Origin: Streptomyces sp. CB02959 | GTDB taxonomy: Bacteria; Actinomycetota; Actinomycetes; Streptomycetales; Streptomycetaceae | Reading direction: 5' to 3' | DNA: 64,000 bases | Assembly: GCF_002803155.1 (NCBI RefSeq) | Contig: NZ_NNBP01000007.1 | Location: 149,535 to 213,534 of the forward strand | In this document: piece after piece, positions 41,038 to 51,472 of the stretch | Numbering within the stretch: the first letter of the stretch is position 1 | Layout: each line of letters starts with the position of its first letter | Program-made: the position numbers and the translations under genes | The notes under the pieces: model-generated | Database searches by the model: none | Told to the model about the DNA's origin: nothing | What the model saw: the letters and a program-made list of their open reading frames with translations, nothing else

Positions 41038-42972
41038 CTACGCCGACAAGCGAGCGTTCGGCCCGGACCCGGAGGTCGCGCCGCGATACCAGTACTCGAG
41101 GGTCAGCACATGCCACAGATGCTTGGAGTAGTCCCGCTGCCCGGCGGCGTCCTCGGCGACCATGCGCGCCAGGGCGTCGCGGCGCAGCAGCCCGGAGGTG
41201 ACGAGCACGCCGTCGTGCACCACCTCGCGCACCAGCGGTGCCAGGTCCCGGCTCATCCAGGCGCGCAGCGGGGCGCTGAACAGGCCCTTGGGCCGGTAGA
41301 CGATCTCCCGGGGCAGGATCGAGGTGGCCGCCTCCTTGAGGACGGCCTTGCCCTGCCGTCCGACGATCTTGCGGTCGCCGGGCACGGCGAACGCCGCCTC
41401 GACCACCTCGACGTCCACGTACGGCACCCGCACCTCCATCGACGCGGCCATGCTCGACCGGTCCGTGTACGCGAGGTTCAGGCCCGGCAGGAACATCCGG
41501 GCGTCGCCCAGGCACATGCGGTTGACGAAGTCGTCGAGGTCGTTGTCCTGATAGATGTCCGCGTGCTCGGTCAGCACGTCGTCGACCGTCCCGGCCAGGT
41601 CCGGATCGAGCAGGGCGAGCAACTCGTCCTGGTCGTACATGGTGTAGCTGCGCCGGAACGCGGTCTCCTCCGGCAGATCGGCGAAGGAGAGGAACCGCTT
41701 CGCGAAGCGCACCGACCGGTACCCCCGGCGGGCCGTGGCGACCGGCAGCCGGTCCACGGCCCGGGACAGGCCGCGCCGCAGGGGTCGCGGGACCCGCTGG
41801 TAGCGCAGTGCGATCAGGTTGGCCAGGTGCTTGCGGTACCCGGCGAACAGCTCGTCGGCGCCCATCCCCGAGAGCATCACCTTGACCCCGGCCTCCCGGG
41901 CGGCCGAGCAGATCAGGAACGTGTTGATCGCGGCGGGGTCGCCGATCGGCTCGTCCAGGTGGTACGTCATCTGCGGCAGCAGGTCGAGCACGTTCGGAGC
42001 GATCTCGATCTCGTGCAGGTCGACGCCGAACCGCCGGGCCACCTGCCGGGCGTAGCGCAGGTCGTCCGGCATCGCCTCGAACCTGGCGTCCTCGGCGCGG
42101 AACCCGATCGTGTAGGCGGAGATCCCGGGTCGGTCGCGGGCCGCCAGCGCGGTCAGGTAGCTGGAGTCCAGACCGCCGGAGAGGAACGTCGCCACGGGTA
42201 CGTCGGAGCGCAGATGGCGCCGGGTCGACTCCTCGACGACGGCAGCGACATCCGGCCGCTCGCCGGCCCGGGCCCGCTCCCGGCCCTCGGCGGCGACGTC
42301 CCGAAGGTGCCAGAACCTGCCGCGTTCCACCCGGCCGTCGGGCCGGCACCTCAGCCAGCTCCCCGGCGGCAGCTTCTCCACTTCGCGGAACGCGCACCGC
42401 GAGTCCGGCACCCAGTAGTAGAGCAGCGAGGCCACCAGCGCCGCATGGTCCACCCGCAGCGACCCGCCGGCCGCGGCGGCGAGTGCCTTGAGCTCGGAGG
42501 CGAACGCCAGGCCCGCACCGCGCCGGAGCAGGAACAGCGGCTTGATGCCCAACTGGTCGCGGACGAGGGTCAGTTCACCGCTGCGCTCGTCGAAGATCCC
42601 GAACGCGAACATGCCGCGCAGCCGGGGCAGGCAGTCCGTGCCCCAGCGCCGCCACGCCTCCAGCACCACCTCGGTGTCGGAGGTACCGCGGAAGCGCACC
42701 CCGGCCGCTACCAGCTCGGCACGCAGCTCGGGCGCGTTGTACAGCTCACCGTTGTACGTCAGGACCAGGCCGCCCGAGACCATCGGCTGGGCGCCGGTCC
42801 CGGACAGGTCGATGATGGCCAGCCGGCGGTGCCCGAGGTGCACTTCGCCGTCACCGACGGGGTGGCTGTACCGGCCCGCCCCGTCCGGACCGCGGTGGGC
42901 GAGGGTGTCGGTGAGCCGGTCGGTCACGACCTTCCCGTCCGGCCATCGGTAAGTCCCTGCGATGCCACACAT
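41038..42972 (-). CDS. asnB: Asparagine synthetase (glutamine-hydrolysing)
   Basis: 644 residues. The N-terminal class II amidotransferase starts with the nucleophile Cys2 (MCGIAGTYRW), with LAHRGPDGAG, LTYNGELYN and RGTSDTEVVLE. The C-terminal synthetase has the ATP pyrophosphatase loop FLSGGLDSSYLTALA and MLSGMGADELFAGYRKHL. It amidates carboxylates with glutamine nitrogen through an acyl-adenylate. Inside an exopolysaccharide cluster this type often amidates uronic acid or aminoacyl groups rather than free aspartate (inference). It lies 3 bases after the Wzz-like gene stop. Confidence 0.9.
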   Translation of the reverse strand: MCGIAGTYRWPDGKVVTDRLTDTLAHRGPDGAGRYSHPVGDGEVHLGHRRLAIIDLSGTGAQPMVSGGLVLTYNGELYNAPELRAELVAAGVRFRGTSDTEVVLEAWRRWGTDCLPRLRGMFAFGIFDERSGELTLVRDQLGIKPLFLLRRGAGLAFASELKALAAAAGGSLRVDHAALVASLLYYWVPDSRCAFREVEKLPPGSWLRCRPDGRVERGRFWHLRDVAAEGRERARAGERPDVAAVVEESTRRHLRSDVPVATFLSGGLDSSYLTALAARDRPGISAYTIGFRAEDARFEAMPDDLRYARQVARRFGVDLHEIEIAPNVLDLLPQMTYHLDEPIGDPAAINTFLICSAAREAGVKVMLSGMGADELFAGYRKHLANLIALRYQRVPRPLRRGLSRAVDRLPVATARRGYRSVRFAKRFLSFADLPEETAFRRSYTMYDQDELLALLDPDLAGTVDDVLTEHADIYQDNDLDDFVNRMCLGDARMFLPGLNLAYTDRSSMAASMEVRVPYVDVEVVEAAFAVPGDRKIVGRQGKAVLKEAATSILPREIVYRPKGLFSAPLRAWMSRDLAPLVREVVHDGVLVTSGLLRRDALARMVAEDAAGQRDYSKHLWHVLTLEYWYRGATSGSGPNARLSA

Positions 42973-42975
42973 GTC

Positions 42976-44595
42976 CTACCGAGCCTCCTGGTCGTTGTCC
43001 GCTACCCGTCCCCGAGCTCTCAACTCCTCCCCCAGCCTTCGGCCGGGAGGTGCCCCCAGAGCAGGGGAGGCCCCACTGGCCCACAGCGGCTGCCGCTCGG
43101 CCCGCCGCCGGCCCTCCCCCACTGCCTTGACGGCGGGGGAGGTACCCCCATCGTTCTGCCGCGCCGGCCGCTCGTTCCGGCCGCGCAGCGCGGTCTGCAG
43201 CCCGTCCCACAGCGTGCCGTCGGTCCGGTCCCGCGGATCGGGGTCGATCAGCACCACACCGATCACCGGAATGCGCTGGTCCGCGAGTTGCCGCGCCACG
43301 GTGTGCAGCCATGCGGCGCTGCCGTGCCCGGCACGCACGACGAGCACGGTCCGGGTGCCGAGGTACTGGAGGTCGGTCCACGCGGTGCCGGGCGCGACCG
43401 AGCCGACGCCGAACCGGCGCTCGTCATGCGTCAGGGCCGCGGCCCGCTCGCCGCCGACCACGCTCGGGCCTCCCGGCTTCTGGCGGCGGCCCGCGAGCTG
43501 CGAGCCGGGCAGACCATCGACGATCACCACCGGCCCGTCCGGTGCCAGGGACCCGGCGAGGTCCAGGGCGATCTCGCTCGTGCTGCGCGCACAGCCCAGT
43601 TCCAGCAGCAACACCGGTTCCGCGGAGCCGCGCACGGTGCGGGCCAGGGACCCGACGAGCCGTTCGCGTGCCGCCCGGATCCGCCGGCGGCGCCACGGCC
43701 GGCCCGACCGGCGGGGCAGCTCCGCGATGACCGAGGCGCCCAGGTTCGCCGCGATGTCCCGGCGCAACACGGGGCGGTCCGCCACCACCGCGCCGACCGC
43801 GGCCAGCGCGAGCCCCAGGACGAGTCCGAGGGCGAGCCCGATCGCGGCGTCGGTGGCAGCGGCCTTGGGCAGGGAGTGCCGCACCGCGTGCGGGGCGTCC
43901 ACGATCTGCGTGCCGGCGATGACCCGGGGCGTGCCGGTGCGCGCCTCCTCGGCGCGCTGGTCGAAGTCGGCGATCCGCGAGTTGAGCTCGGCCCGGCGGG
44001 CGAAGCGCGACTCGACGCTCGCCGAATCCTTCGGGTCGCTGTTCGATGCTCGGTCCCCTATTGCCTTGTTGATCTGGGCGAGTTCGTCGCGCATGCGGTC
44101 ACGCTGGTCGTCCAGGGCCTTGGCCTCGGCCTTCGCGGCATCCCACATCCGCCGCACATGGTCCGCGACGAACGCGTCGGCCAGCGCCTTGGCGCGGGCC
44201 ACCGCTTCCGCGTCGCTGCCACCTGTCACATCGATCTGCAGCAGGTTGTTGGTCAAGCCGGTGCCGCGGTAGTCCTGCATGAAGTCCGCCGGCTTTTCCG
44301 GGGACTTCAGGGACTGCAGGGCCTTGTCTGCGATCTGGGTGGTCCCCAGCAGCGCGACGTCGGTGCGGATCAGCGTCCCGGGGTCGTTCGGCTGGTCCTC
44401 CTGGTGCGCGACCAGCACCTGGGTCACCGCGCTCGGCGGCGTCGGCAGCAGGACCGCCACCACCGCGCCGACGAGCAGCCCCAGCAGCGCCATCGAGCAC
44501 CAGAGGCGGCGCCGCCTCCGCACCGCCGCCACCAGCGCCTGCAGGTCCAGCAGCGGAGCGGCGGCCGACGACTCCGACGTCGTACTCGTCGTCAC
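42976..44595 (-). CDS. Wzz-type chain-length protein with degenerate kinase-like domain
   Basis: 539 residues. Membrane helices at ~33-52 and ~275-295 flank a coiled-coil periplasmic region (KAEAKALDDQRDRMRDELAQ). The cytoplasmic part after ~300 resembles bacterial tyrosine kinases (BY-kinases) in layout: VLLLELGCARSTSEIALDLA occupies the Walker A place without a GxxGKT motif, and PVVIVDGLPG resembles the Walker A' strand. It is therefore probably an inactive or structural domain. The last ~60 residues are encoded partly by two palindromic repeats. Start overlaps the upstream Wzz gene by 4 bases. Confidence 0.78.
   Translation of the reverse strand: MTTSTTSESSAAAPLLDLQALVAAVRRRRRLWCSMALLGLLVGAVVAVLLPTPPSAVTQVLVAHQEDQPNDPGTLIRTDVALLGTTQIADKALQSLKSPEKPADFMQDYRGTGLTNNLLQIDVTGGSDAEAVARAKALADAFVADHVRRMWDAAKAEAKALDDQRDRMRDELAQINKAIGDRASNSDPKDSASVESRFARRAELNSRIADFDQRAEEARTGTPRVIAGTQIVDAPHAVRHSLPKAAATDAAIGLALGLVLGLALAAVGAVVADRPVLRRDIAANLGASVIAELPRRSGRPWRRRRIRAARERLVGSLARTVRGSAEPVLLLELGCARSTSEIALDLAGSLAPDGPVVIVDGLPGSQLAGRRQKPGGPSVVGGERAAALTHDERRFGVGSVAPGTAWTDLQYLGTRTVLVVRAGHGSAAWLHTVARQLADQRIPVIGVVLIDPDPRDRTDGTLWDGLQTALRGRNERPARQNDGGTSPAVKAVGEGRRRAERQPLWASGASPALGAPPGRRLGEELRARGRVADNDQEAR
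43026..43059. repeat. Palindromic repeat within the Wzz coding sequence, copy 1
   Basis: CCTCCC...GGGAGG palindrome with an inner GCC-TTC-GGC hairpin and a TGCCCCCA tail. It is the same design as the copy at 43114 and resembles small palindromic elements that I recall as frequent in streptomycete genomes. Confidence 0.65.
43114..43151. repeat. Palindromic repeat within the Wzz coding sequence, copy 2
   Basis: CCTCCCCC pairs perfectly with GGGGGAGG around an inner GCC-TTGAC-GGC hairpin, followed by TACCCCCA. In-frame, it encodes part of the low-complexity C-terminus of the Wzz-like protein. Confidence 0.65.
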
Positions 44596-45989
44596 CCGGA
44601 ACCCCCCGTCGCGTCGTCGCCCACCGCGAGCGCCGGCGTGGCGGCATCCCGGGGACGGTCGGCAGCCCGCGTCGGACGGGCCCGGATCGTGCCGGCGAGG
44701 ACGATGCCGACGACCTCATGCCTGGCGTCCGCACACGCCTCGGCGAGGCCGGTGAGCTCCCCTGCGGTCCAGCTGCCCGCGCTGAGCACGACCAGGGCAC
44801 CGGACTCGTCGTCGCGGTCCGGCACCATCGGACGGTCCACCGAAACCCCCACCACTCGCAGCACGGGGAATCCCCTGCTCGAAGAGGCCGGGGAAGGATC
44901 GCTCCCGGCCTCGGTGACGAGCTGCCCGGCGGCCCGGCGGGCGGTCTCGTCGCCGTCCGGGACGACGACCAGCAGCCGCCGGGCGCCCGGCAACTGGTCC
45001 CGGAGGCGGGCGCACACCCGCCGGTAGCGGATCTGCCTGCCGGTCTCGTCGCCGGACATGCGCGGGGTGGGGACGTCCCACCGGACGTCGAGGCCCAGCA
45101 GCCGGCGGATCCGGGCCCGCGGGCCATGGCCTTCCGGCCGGTGCGCGGGCCGTTCCTCGGGTACGTCGACGGTACCCAGCAGCGCCGAGCCCAGCGCCGC
45201 GGCGATCTCCGGTTCGGCGCGCAGCCGGCGACTCATCCGTGCGGCGGTGAGATGGCCGATGACCGCGAGCAGGAAGAACAGCAGCGCCCCGGCGACGACG
45301 AGCTGCGTTCTGGTCGGCGGTGCCTCGCCGACCGGCCGGGCCGCCGGCCCCATGACGACCATGTTGGCCTTGTTGGGAGCCGGGGCGGCCTGGTCCAGCT
45401 TCTTGACGGCCTCCTGCAGCGCGGTGCGCAACTTCGCGAGTTCGGTGCGGGTCTGCACGCTCTCCACGGTCCGCCCCGGACCGGCCGCATCGGCCAGCTC
45501 GGTGATGCGGCGGCTGGTCTGCACCACCATCTGCCGCAGTGCCTCGGGCCGGGCCGCCGCTTCGGGGTCGGTGTTGTCGCCCACGAGCCGTGCGGCGAAC
45601 GCGACGAACTGCTGGACCATCTGGTCGGAGAGCTGCTGTGCGCGCTCCGGGGTGTCGGCCGTGCCCGAGATCATGATGATGTTCCCGTCGGCGGCCTTGG
45701 CGCTCACCCGATCCCGCAGGTCGCGGCCGCTGACCCCGGTCCAGCCGAGCGTGGCGGCCGCACGGTCGACCACCGTCGAACTGGTCGCGATATCCACCTG
45801 GGTGAGCAGCTCGCGCTCCTCCCACTGCCCCGGCAGCAGCACCGATGCCGACGCCGTGTAACTCGGCGGAAACAGCAGCGAGGCGCCGTAGCCGACGAGC
45901 GCACCCACCACGGCGAGGACGGCGAGAAGCCGCCGGCGCCGACTGATGATCCGCCCGATCGTGACCAGGCGTATCGTGTCATCGCTCAA
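44592..45989 (-). CDS. Wzz-type chain-length determinant protein
   Basis: 465 residues. N-terminal Wzz fold with a helix at ~22-43 (LAVLAVVGALVGYGASLLF) and the ligand-like strand PPSYTASASVLLP; DRVSAKAADGNIIMISGTAD and a helical segment (SVQTRTELAKLRTALQEAVK) form the periplasmic domain; a second helix lies at ~225-245. The cytoplasmic end contains RRLLVVVPDGDETARRAAG, a P-loop-like place without GKT, so any kinase function is lost. It should regulate chain length or assembly of the polymer together with the downstream paralogue. Confidence 0.8.
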   Translation of the reverse strand: MSDDTIRLVTIGRIISRRRRLLAVLAVVGALVGYGASLLFPPSYTASASVLLPGQWEERELLTQVDIATSSTVVDRAAATLGWTGVSGRDLRDRVSAKAADGNIIMISGTADTPERAQQLSDQMVQQFVAFAARLVGDNTDPEAAARPEALRQMVVQTSRRITELADAAGPGRTVESVQTRTELAKLRTALQEAVKKLDQAAPAPNKANMVVMGPAARPVGEAPPTRTQLVVAGALLFFLLAVIGHLTAARMSRRLRAEPEIAAALGSALLGTVDVPEERPAHRPEGHGPRARIRRLLGLDVRWDVPTPRMSGDETGRQIRYRRVCARLRDQLPGARRLLVVVPDGDETARRAAGQLVTEAGSDPSPASSSRGFPVLRVVGVSVDRPMVPDRDDESGALVVLSAGSWTAGELTGLAEACADARHEVVGIVLAGTIRARPTRAADRPRDAATPALAVGDDATGGSG

Positions 45990-47239
45990 CGGCCGGGCCT
46001 CTTCCCTGCCCGGTACGGGTCGCCCGCCGCCACCGGAGTGCGGTCACGGCAGGCAGCGGCGTACGCGGCGAGCAGCGACGCCTGCGAGTTCCGCCAGGAG
46101 AGCCGCCCGGTGACCCGCTCCTGGCCGATCTCGCCCATCCGGGCCCGCTTCTCCGGATCGTCCAGCAGCACCGCGATCAGCTCGGCGAACGCGGCCTCGT
46201 CGTTGGCCGGCGCGTAGACGGCGGCGTCACCGGCGGAGACCCGCGCCTCCCGGAGGTCGAAGGAGACGATGGGCCGGCGCATCGCCATGTACTCCAGGAC
46301 CTTGTTCATGGTCGACACGTCGTTGAGCGGATTGCGCGGGTCGGGGGAGAGGCACACGTCCGCGGTGGACAGCTGGCGCACCAGGTCGGCGTCCGGAATG
46401 CGCCCGGTGAACTCCACCTGCTCGGCGAGCCCGAGCCGCCGGGACAGTTCCACCATCGCGTCGAAGGCGTCGCCGCCGCCGACGAACACCGCATGCCAGT
46501 CGGTCCGTCCGAGCTCGTCGCGCAGCTTCGCGAGGGCCCGCAAGGCGTAGTCGACGCCGTCCTGCGGGCCCATGACGCCGAGGTAGCACAGCAGATGAGG
46601 CTTGCCGCGCTTCAACTCCGGCTCAGGCGGCACCGGTTGGAACCGCTCGACGGCGGGCGCACTGCGCACCACGAAGACGTCCTCCGGCCGCTTTCCGCCA
46701 CGGCGCACCGCGACGTCCCGGTAGCTCTCGTTCGTGGCGAGCACGATGTCCGAGGCCCGGTAGGTCCGCCGTTCCAGTGCGCACACGGCGCGGTAGAGCA
46801 GGTCCTCGCCGCGGTCGAACCGGGAGAGGTACAGCTCGGGCACCAGGTCGTGCTGGTCGAAGACGAACCGCGCGCCGCGCCGCTTCAGCCACAGTGCCGG
46901 CAGGAACAGCAGGTCGGGCGGGTTGCAGGCGTGGACCACGTCGACCGGGCCGACCTTGCGGGCCAGCCTGGCCGTATGCCACAACGCCGATCCGTACTCC
47001 CGCAGGTAGCCGGCCGGTCCTCCGGTGGCCGCGCGCAACGGGTAGCGGTGGATCCGCACCCCGTCGATCTCCGCCTCCGGCTCCGTGTCCCGCTTCTCCC
47101 CGCGGGGGCAGATGACGTGCACCTCCCAGCCCGCGTCGCGCAGCGTCGTGCACTCCTGCCACACCCGCCGGTCGAACGGCACCGACAGGTTCTCCACCAG
47201 GATCAGCGCGCGTCGGGCCGCCCCGTCGCCGCCGGCCAT
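45986..47239 (-). CDS. Glycosyltransferase family 4
   Basis: 417 residues from the ATG at 47239. A TTG at 47281 in the same frame would add 14 residues (GDASF-like repeats) and overlap the dehydrogenase gene. GT-B features: ILVENLSVPFDRRVWQECT, VHVICPRGE, VDVVHACNPPDLLFLPALW, FDQHDLVPELYLS; donor domain LCYLGVMGPQDGVDYALRAL and VLEYMAMRRPIVSFD with the acidic DLREARV. Likely the second transferase of repeat-unit assembly after the priming sugar transferase. Overlaps the Wzz gene by 4 bases. Confidence 0.88.
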   Translation of the reverse strand: MAGGDGAARRALILVENLSVPFDRRVWQECTTLRDAGWEVHVICPRGEKRDTEPEAEIDGVRIHRYPLRAATGGPAGYLREYGSALWHTARLARKVGPVDVVHACNPPDLLFLPALWLKRRGARFVFDQHDLVPELYLSRFDRGEDLLYRAVCALERRTYRASDIVLATNESYRDVAVRRGGKRPEDVFVVRSAPAVERFQPVPPEPELKRGKPHLLCYLGVMGPQDGVDYALRALAKLRDELGRTDWHAVFVGGGDAFDAMVELSRRLGLAEQVEFTGRIPDADLVRQLSTADVCLSPDPRNPLNDVSTMNKVLEYMAMRRPIVSFDLREARVSAGDAAVYAPANDEAAFAELIAVLLDDPEKRARMGEIGQERVTGRLSWRNSQASLLAAYAAACRDRTPVAAGDPYRAGKRPGR

Positions 47240-47270
47240 GTCACCGAACGATGTGTCACCAAACGACGCG

Positions 47271-47284
<14 letters not shown>
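47240..47284. repeat. Three tandem 15-bp repeats across the dehydrogenase/glycosyltransferase junction
   Basis: Units at 47240, 47255 and 47270 all begin GTCACC and differ at a few positions. They cover the dehydrogenase stop and the region before the glycosyltransferase ATG; read through on the minus strand they would encode GDxSF repeats. They may set translational coupling distance. Confidence 0.7.
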
Positions 47285-48605
<1,321 letters not shown>

Positions 48606-48624
48606 GACTCGTTCCTCCCCCCAG

Positions 48625-48643
48625 GCAGGCCCCTGCGGCCTGC
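48625..48643 (-). promoter_or_regulatory. Hairpin in the gap between the first two EPS genes
   Basis: GCAGGCC (48625-48631) pairs with GGCCTGC (48637-48643) around 5 bases, within the 79-base gap after the sugar transferase gene; this is the largest gap in the operon. It could be an attenuator or RNA-processing site that sets different levels for the priming enzyme and the rest. Confidence 0.4.
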
Positions 48644-48684
48644 GGTCCATGCGCCCGCCGTACGACGGCGCCGCCCCCCCCGCA

Positions 48685-50208
48685 TCAGTAGGCCCCCTGC
48701 CCTTGGAGCACCGCACGCAGCGTCTTCCACAAGATCACTGTGTCCAGGGCGAGCGACCAGTCCTCCACGTACCGCAGGTCCAGGCGGACGGCCTCCTCCC
48801 ACGGCAGGTCGCTGCGTCCGCTGATCTGCCACAGACCGGTGAGTCCGGGCTTGACCAGCAGCCGCCGCCGGATGTCCGGCCCGTACGCGGCGGACTCCTC
48901 CGGTAACGGAGGCCGCGGACCGACGAGCGACATCGATCCGGTCAACACGTTGAAGAGTTGCGGGAGTTCGTCGATCGAGTACCGGCGCAGCACCGTTCCC
49001 ACCCGGGTCACCCGCGGATCCCGGCGGACCTTGAACAGCAGGCCGGCGCCCTGGTTGAGGGCGGCCAGCTCCGCACGTGCCCCGTGCGCCCCCGCGACCA
49101 TGGTCCGGAACTTGAGAATGGTGAACTCGCGGCCGTCCTTGCCGACCCTGCGCTGCCGATAGAACGCCCCGCCCCTACTGTCCACCAGCACGAGCAGCCC
49201 GACGAGCACCATCAGCGGCGCGAACAGCATCAGCAGGATCGCCGCGCCCATCCGATCGACGACCTCTTTGACCGCCCGGCGGCCCCCGGTGAAGGTCGGC
49301 ATGCTGACCCGCAGCAGGGGTATCCCGAGCACCGCGTCGACGTGCAGCCTCGGGCCGGCCACCTCCATCAGCACGGGGGCCACGACCATCTCGGCATCGC
49401 TGCCTTCGAGGTTCCAGGCCAGCCGCTGCAGCCGGTCCGGTGACCAGTACGGGTCCGGCGTGACCGCGACGACACGGTAGCCGTCGCGGTGGACGTGGCC
49501 CGCGACGTCCGCCAGCCGGCCGACGACCGGCACTCCGTCCAGTTGATCACCGTCGAGCCCGAGACCGTCCGTCGTGCACACCGCCTCCACCCGCCAGCCG
49601 AGGTGCGGGAACTTGCGGGTCCGGGTGATCAGGTCGTGCACGGTGGCCAGGCTCCCGGCAGCGAGCACCGGTCGCAGGCACCGCCCTTCCTTCCGCTGTC
49701 TGTGCAGCCAGAGGCGCAGCAGATACCGCGCTGTCATGGTGACGAGCGCGATCGCGGGGATCGCGACGAAGATCCAGAGCTTGATGTTGCGCGAGGCGAG
49801 GGCGATCCCGCCGAGCGCCAGCACGACGGTCGCCGTGAACAGTGAGCGGCCGAGCCGCCGGAACTCCTCGGCGCCCTGGCCGAGCACGGCCGGAGTCCAC
49901 GACCGGCTCACCGCGAGCGCCCCCAGCACCAGCAGCTCGGTGCAGAACGCGAGAATTCCCCACTTCTCGTGCCAGTTGGCCGCGTCCCGGGCCCCGAAGA
50001 ACTCGCCGATCGCCGCCACCACGAAGGCGGTGGCCACGGTATCGCTGGTGATCACGGTACGGCGGTACCGCTGCTCCCAGTCAGTCGCGGACTGGCTGAT
50101 TTCCCCGCTCGCCGGACGCCCGCGCTCCGACAGCAACGGGCTGACCAGTTCCCCCTGCTGCACAGACCCCCCCAGGTCGTCAGTGGGCTCGACGTATTCG
50201 CTCCACAC
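48685..50208 (-). CDS. Polyprenyl-phosphate sugar transferase (WbaP/WcaJ type)
   Basis: 507 residues from the GTG at 50208, which has GGGGAGGA 5 bases upstream; earlier in-frame codons read as non-coding. Four or five membrane helices (~50-180), a Rossmann-like middle, a further helix (AAILLMLFAPLMVLVGLLVL), then the catalytic domain: KFRTMVAGAH, YSIDELPQLFNVLTGSM, SLVGPRPPLPEE, GLTGLWQISGRSDLPW and DWSLALDTVILWKTL. It starts the pathway by moving a sugar phosphate onto undecaprenyl phosphate. As first gene it is next to the operon's promoter region. Confidence 0.92.
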   Translation of the reverse strand: MWSEYVEPTDDLGGSVQQGELVSPLLSERGRPASGEISQSATDWEQRYRRTVITSDTVATAFVVAAIGEFFGARDAANWHEKWGILAFCTELLVLGALAVSRSWTPAVLGQGAEEFRRLGRSLFTATVVLALGGIALASRNIKLWIFVAIPAIALVTMTARYLLRLWLHRQRKEGRCLRPVLAAGSLATVHDLITRTRKFPHLGWRVEAVCTTDGLGLDGDQLDGVPVVGRLADVAGHVHRDGYRVVAVTPDPYWSPDRLQRLAWNLEGSDAEMVVAPVLMEVAGPRLHVDAVLGIPLLRVSMPTFTGGRRAVKEVVDRMGAAILLMLFAPLMVLVGLLVLVDSRGGAFYRQRRVGKDGREFTILKFRTMVAGAHGARAELAALNQGAGLLFKVRRDPRVTRVGTVLRRYSIDELPQLFNVLTGSMSLVGPRPPLPEESAAYGPDIRRRLLVKPGLTGLWQISGRSDLPWEEAVRLDLRYVEDWSLALDTVILWKTLRAVLQGQGAY

Positions 50209-50878
50209 GGTTCCTCCCCCCGGGAGGCCCCCGCCCCCCGCGCATGACATCCCGGCTGTTGCGGCGCTACTTGGACACCCCACCCAGGCGGCACCGGACT
50301 TGCATGTCTTGCCAGGCTTTCGAGGTGCGCGGAAACCCGTCGAACCTCGGGCTCCCCGCACCCAAGGCCCCGTCTCGGGTTCCAAGAATTGATCACCCCC
50401 ACGTCTGGCGCCGGGAACACGACTGCTGGCTGCCCGTAGCGCCGGACCTAAAGATCACGATTTGTCGCCTCGTGTCATGTGAAGCAGGGTCAATGTAGAC
50501 CATCGGGGGTCACCTGGAGAGGGGAATGTGTGCAACTTGTGCTCAAACTTTGGAGCTGAATCCACCAAACGGTCACCACCTGCGGTGTCTTGACGGCGGG
50601 GACGTGCCTCGTGACCTGTGATGACAGGAGTTCTCCGAGCGCCGGCACTGGCAATCCCGAGACGTTCCGGCACTGCCAACTAGCCTGCGCCTACTGGTAC
50701 TTCGCCAGGATCCGGCTCGGTGAGGTTCCGGCCACCGGCCGTGCAGGCGCGGGCCCGGCACCGCGGCAGGCCCTGCACGCTATCGAGGACCCGGCAGAGA
50801 GTCAGGACGGCGTGCGGGCATTCAGGCCAAGCCTGTGAATGGTGGGACAGGCATGGACGGAAGTGACGAGAGTGACTG
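50209..50878 (-). promoter_or_regulatory. Upstream region of the EPS operon
   Basis: 670 bases with no gene. On the minus strand the stretch 50450-50580 is the AT-richest part and contains TTGACC (50485-50490), TTGCAC (50532-50537) and AAGTTTGAG. No pair with proper spacing stands out. The EPS operon promoter is expected here. Confidence 0.4.
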
Positions 50879-50953
50879 GTGGTGCCAGCCATGTCGGCTT
50901 CGGCCCTCGAAGTGGCCCAGGCCCAGGCCGCGTTCCAGCTCCCGGTGGTCGTG
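50879..50953 (-). pseudogene. IS701-like transposase C-terminal relic
   Basis: The minus strand encodes HDHRELERGLGLGHFEGRS followed by RHGWHH. The REL...GLGHFEGRS...GWHH pattern is typical near the C-terminus of IS701/IS4-type DDE transposases. The frame is disrupted right after the HH, and no start, catalytic Asp residues or terminal inverted repeats are present. A short remnant of an old insertion. Confidence 0.6.
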
Positions 50954-51334
50954 CCCGACGCTGCTATCGCGCCGGGCGATCTCGCCGAACTCTGCGTCGA
51001 TGGTGCGGAGTTCGGGCGGTGTCGGTGTCGGTGTCGGGCTCGGTGCCGGACGCGACAGCGCGGCAGGCTGGGCGGCCTCCCGGGTCGCCGTACTCCGGCA
51101 GGTGAGGCACCGTGCCGCCGGGGTGGGTGGTCTCCTTGGGCCCCGACCGCCACCGCACAGGACAGCCTCCGAGCCTCCCCTCGGAGTTGAACGACTCGGC
51201 AACGCCGTACGCGGATTCGTCGGCGAGGAAGTCCTGAAAGATACGGGTGACGGACCTGACCGTTTTGAGCCACGGAGAGGTGCTGGTGGGAAGCGCGGCG
51301 CGCGGTGCCCTCGGATGACTTGAGCGCCATCACG

Positions 51335-51388
51335 CGTATCACGTACATCATGCGTATCACGTACATCACGGGAATCACGCACATCATG
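51335..51388 (+). repeat. Three tandem 18-bp repeats
   Basis: CGTATCACGTACATCATG (51335), a copy differing at one base (51353), and a third with three differences (51371). It is an AT-richer island in gene-relic DNA. Confidence 0.85.
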
Positions 51389-51472
51389 CGGGCCATGTGA
51401 CGGTAAGTCTTCCTCGGCGTCACCACCGCGGCAGACGTGATCATCTGGCTCCGCACACGATCGCCCGGACAA

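Noticed and set aside
41020..45027. A 1335-codon open frame on the plus strand
   Set aside because: Antisense to AsnB and the two Wzz-like genes; no family similarity, composition explained by high GC suppressing stop codons.
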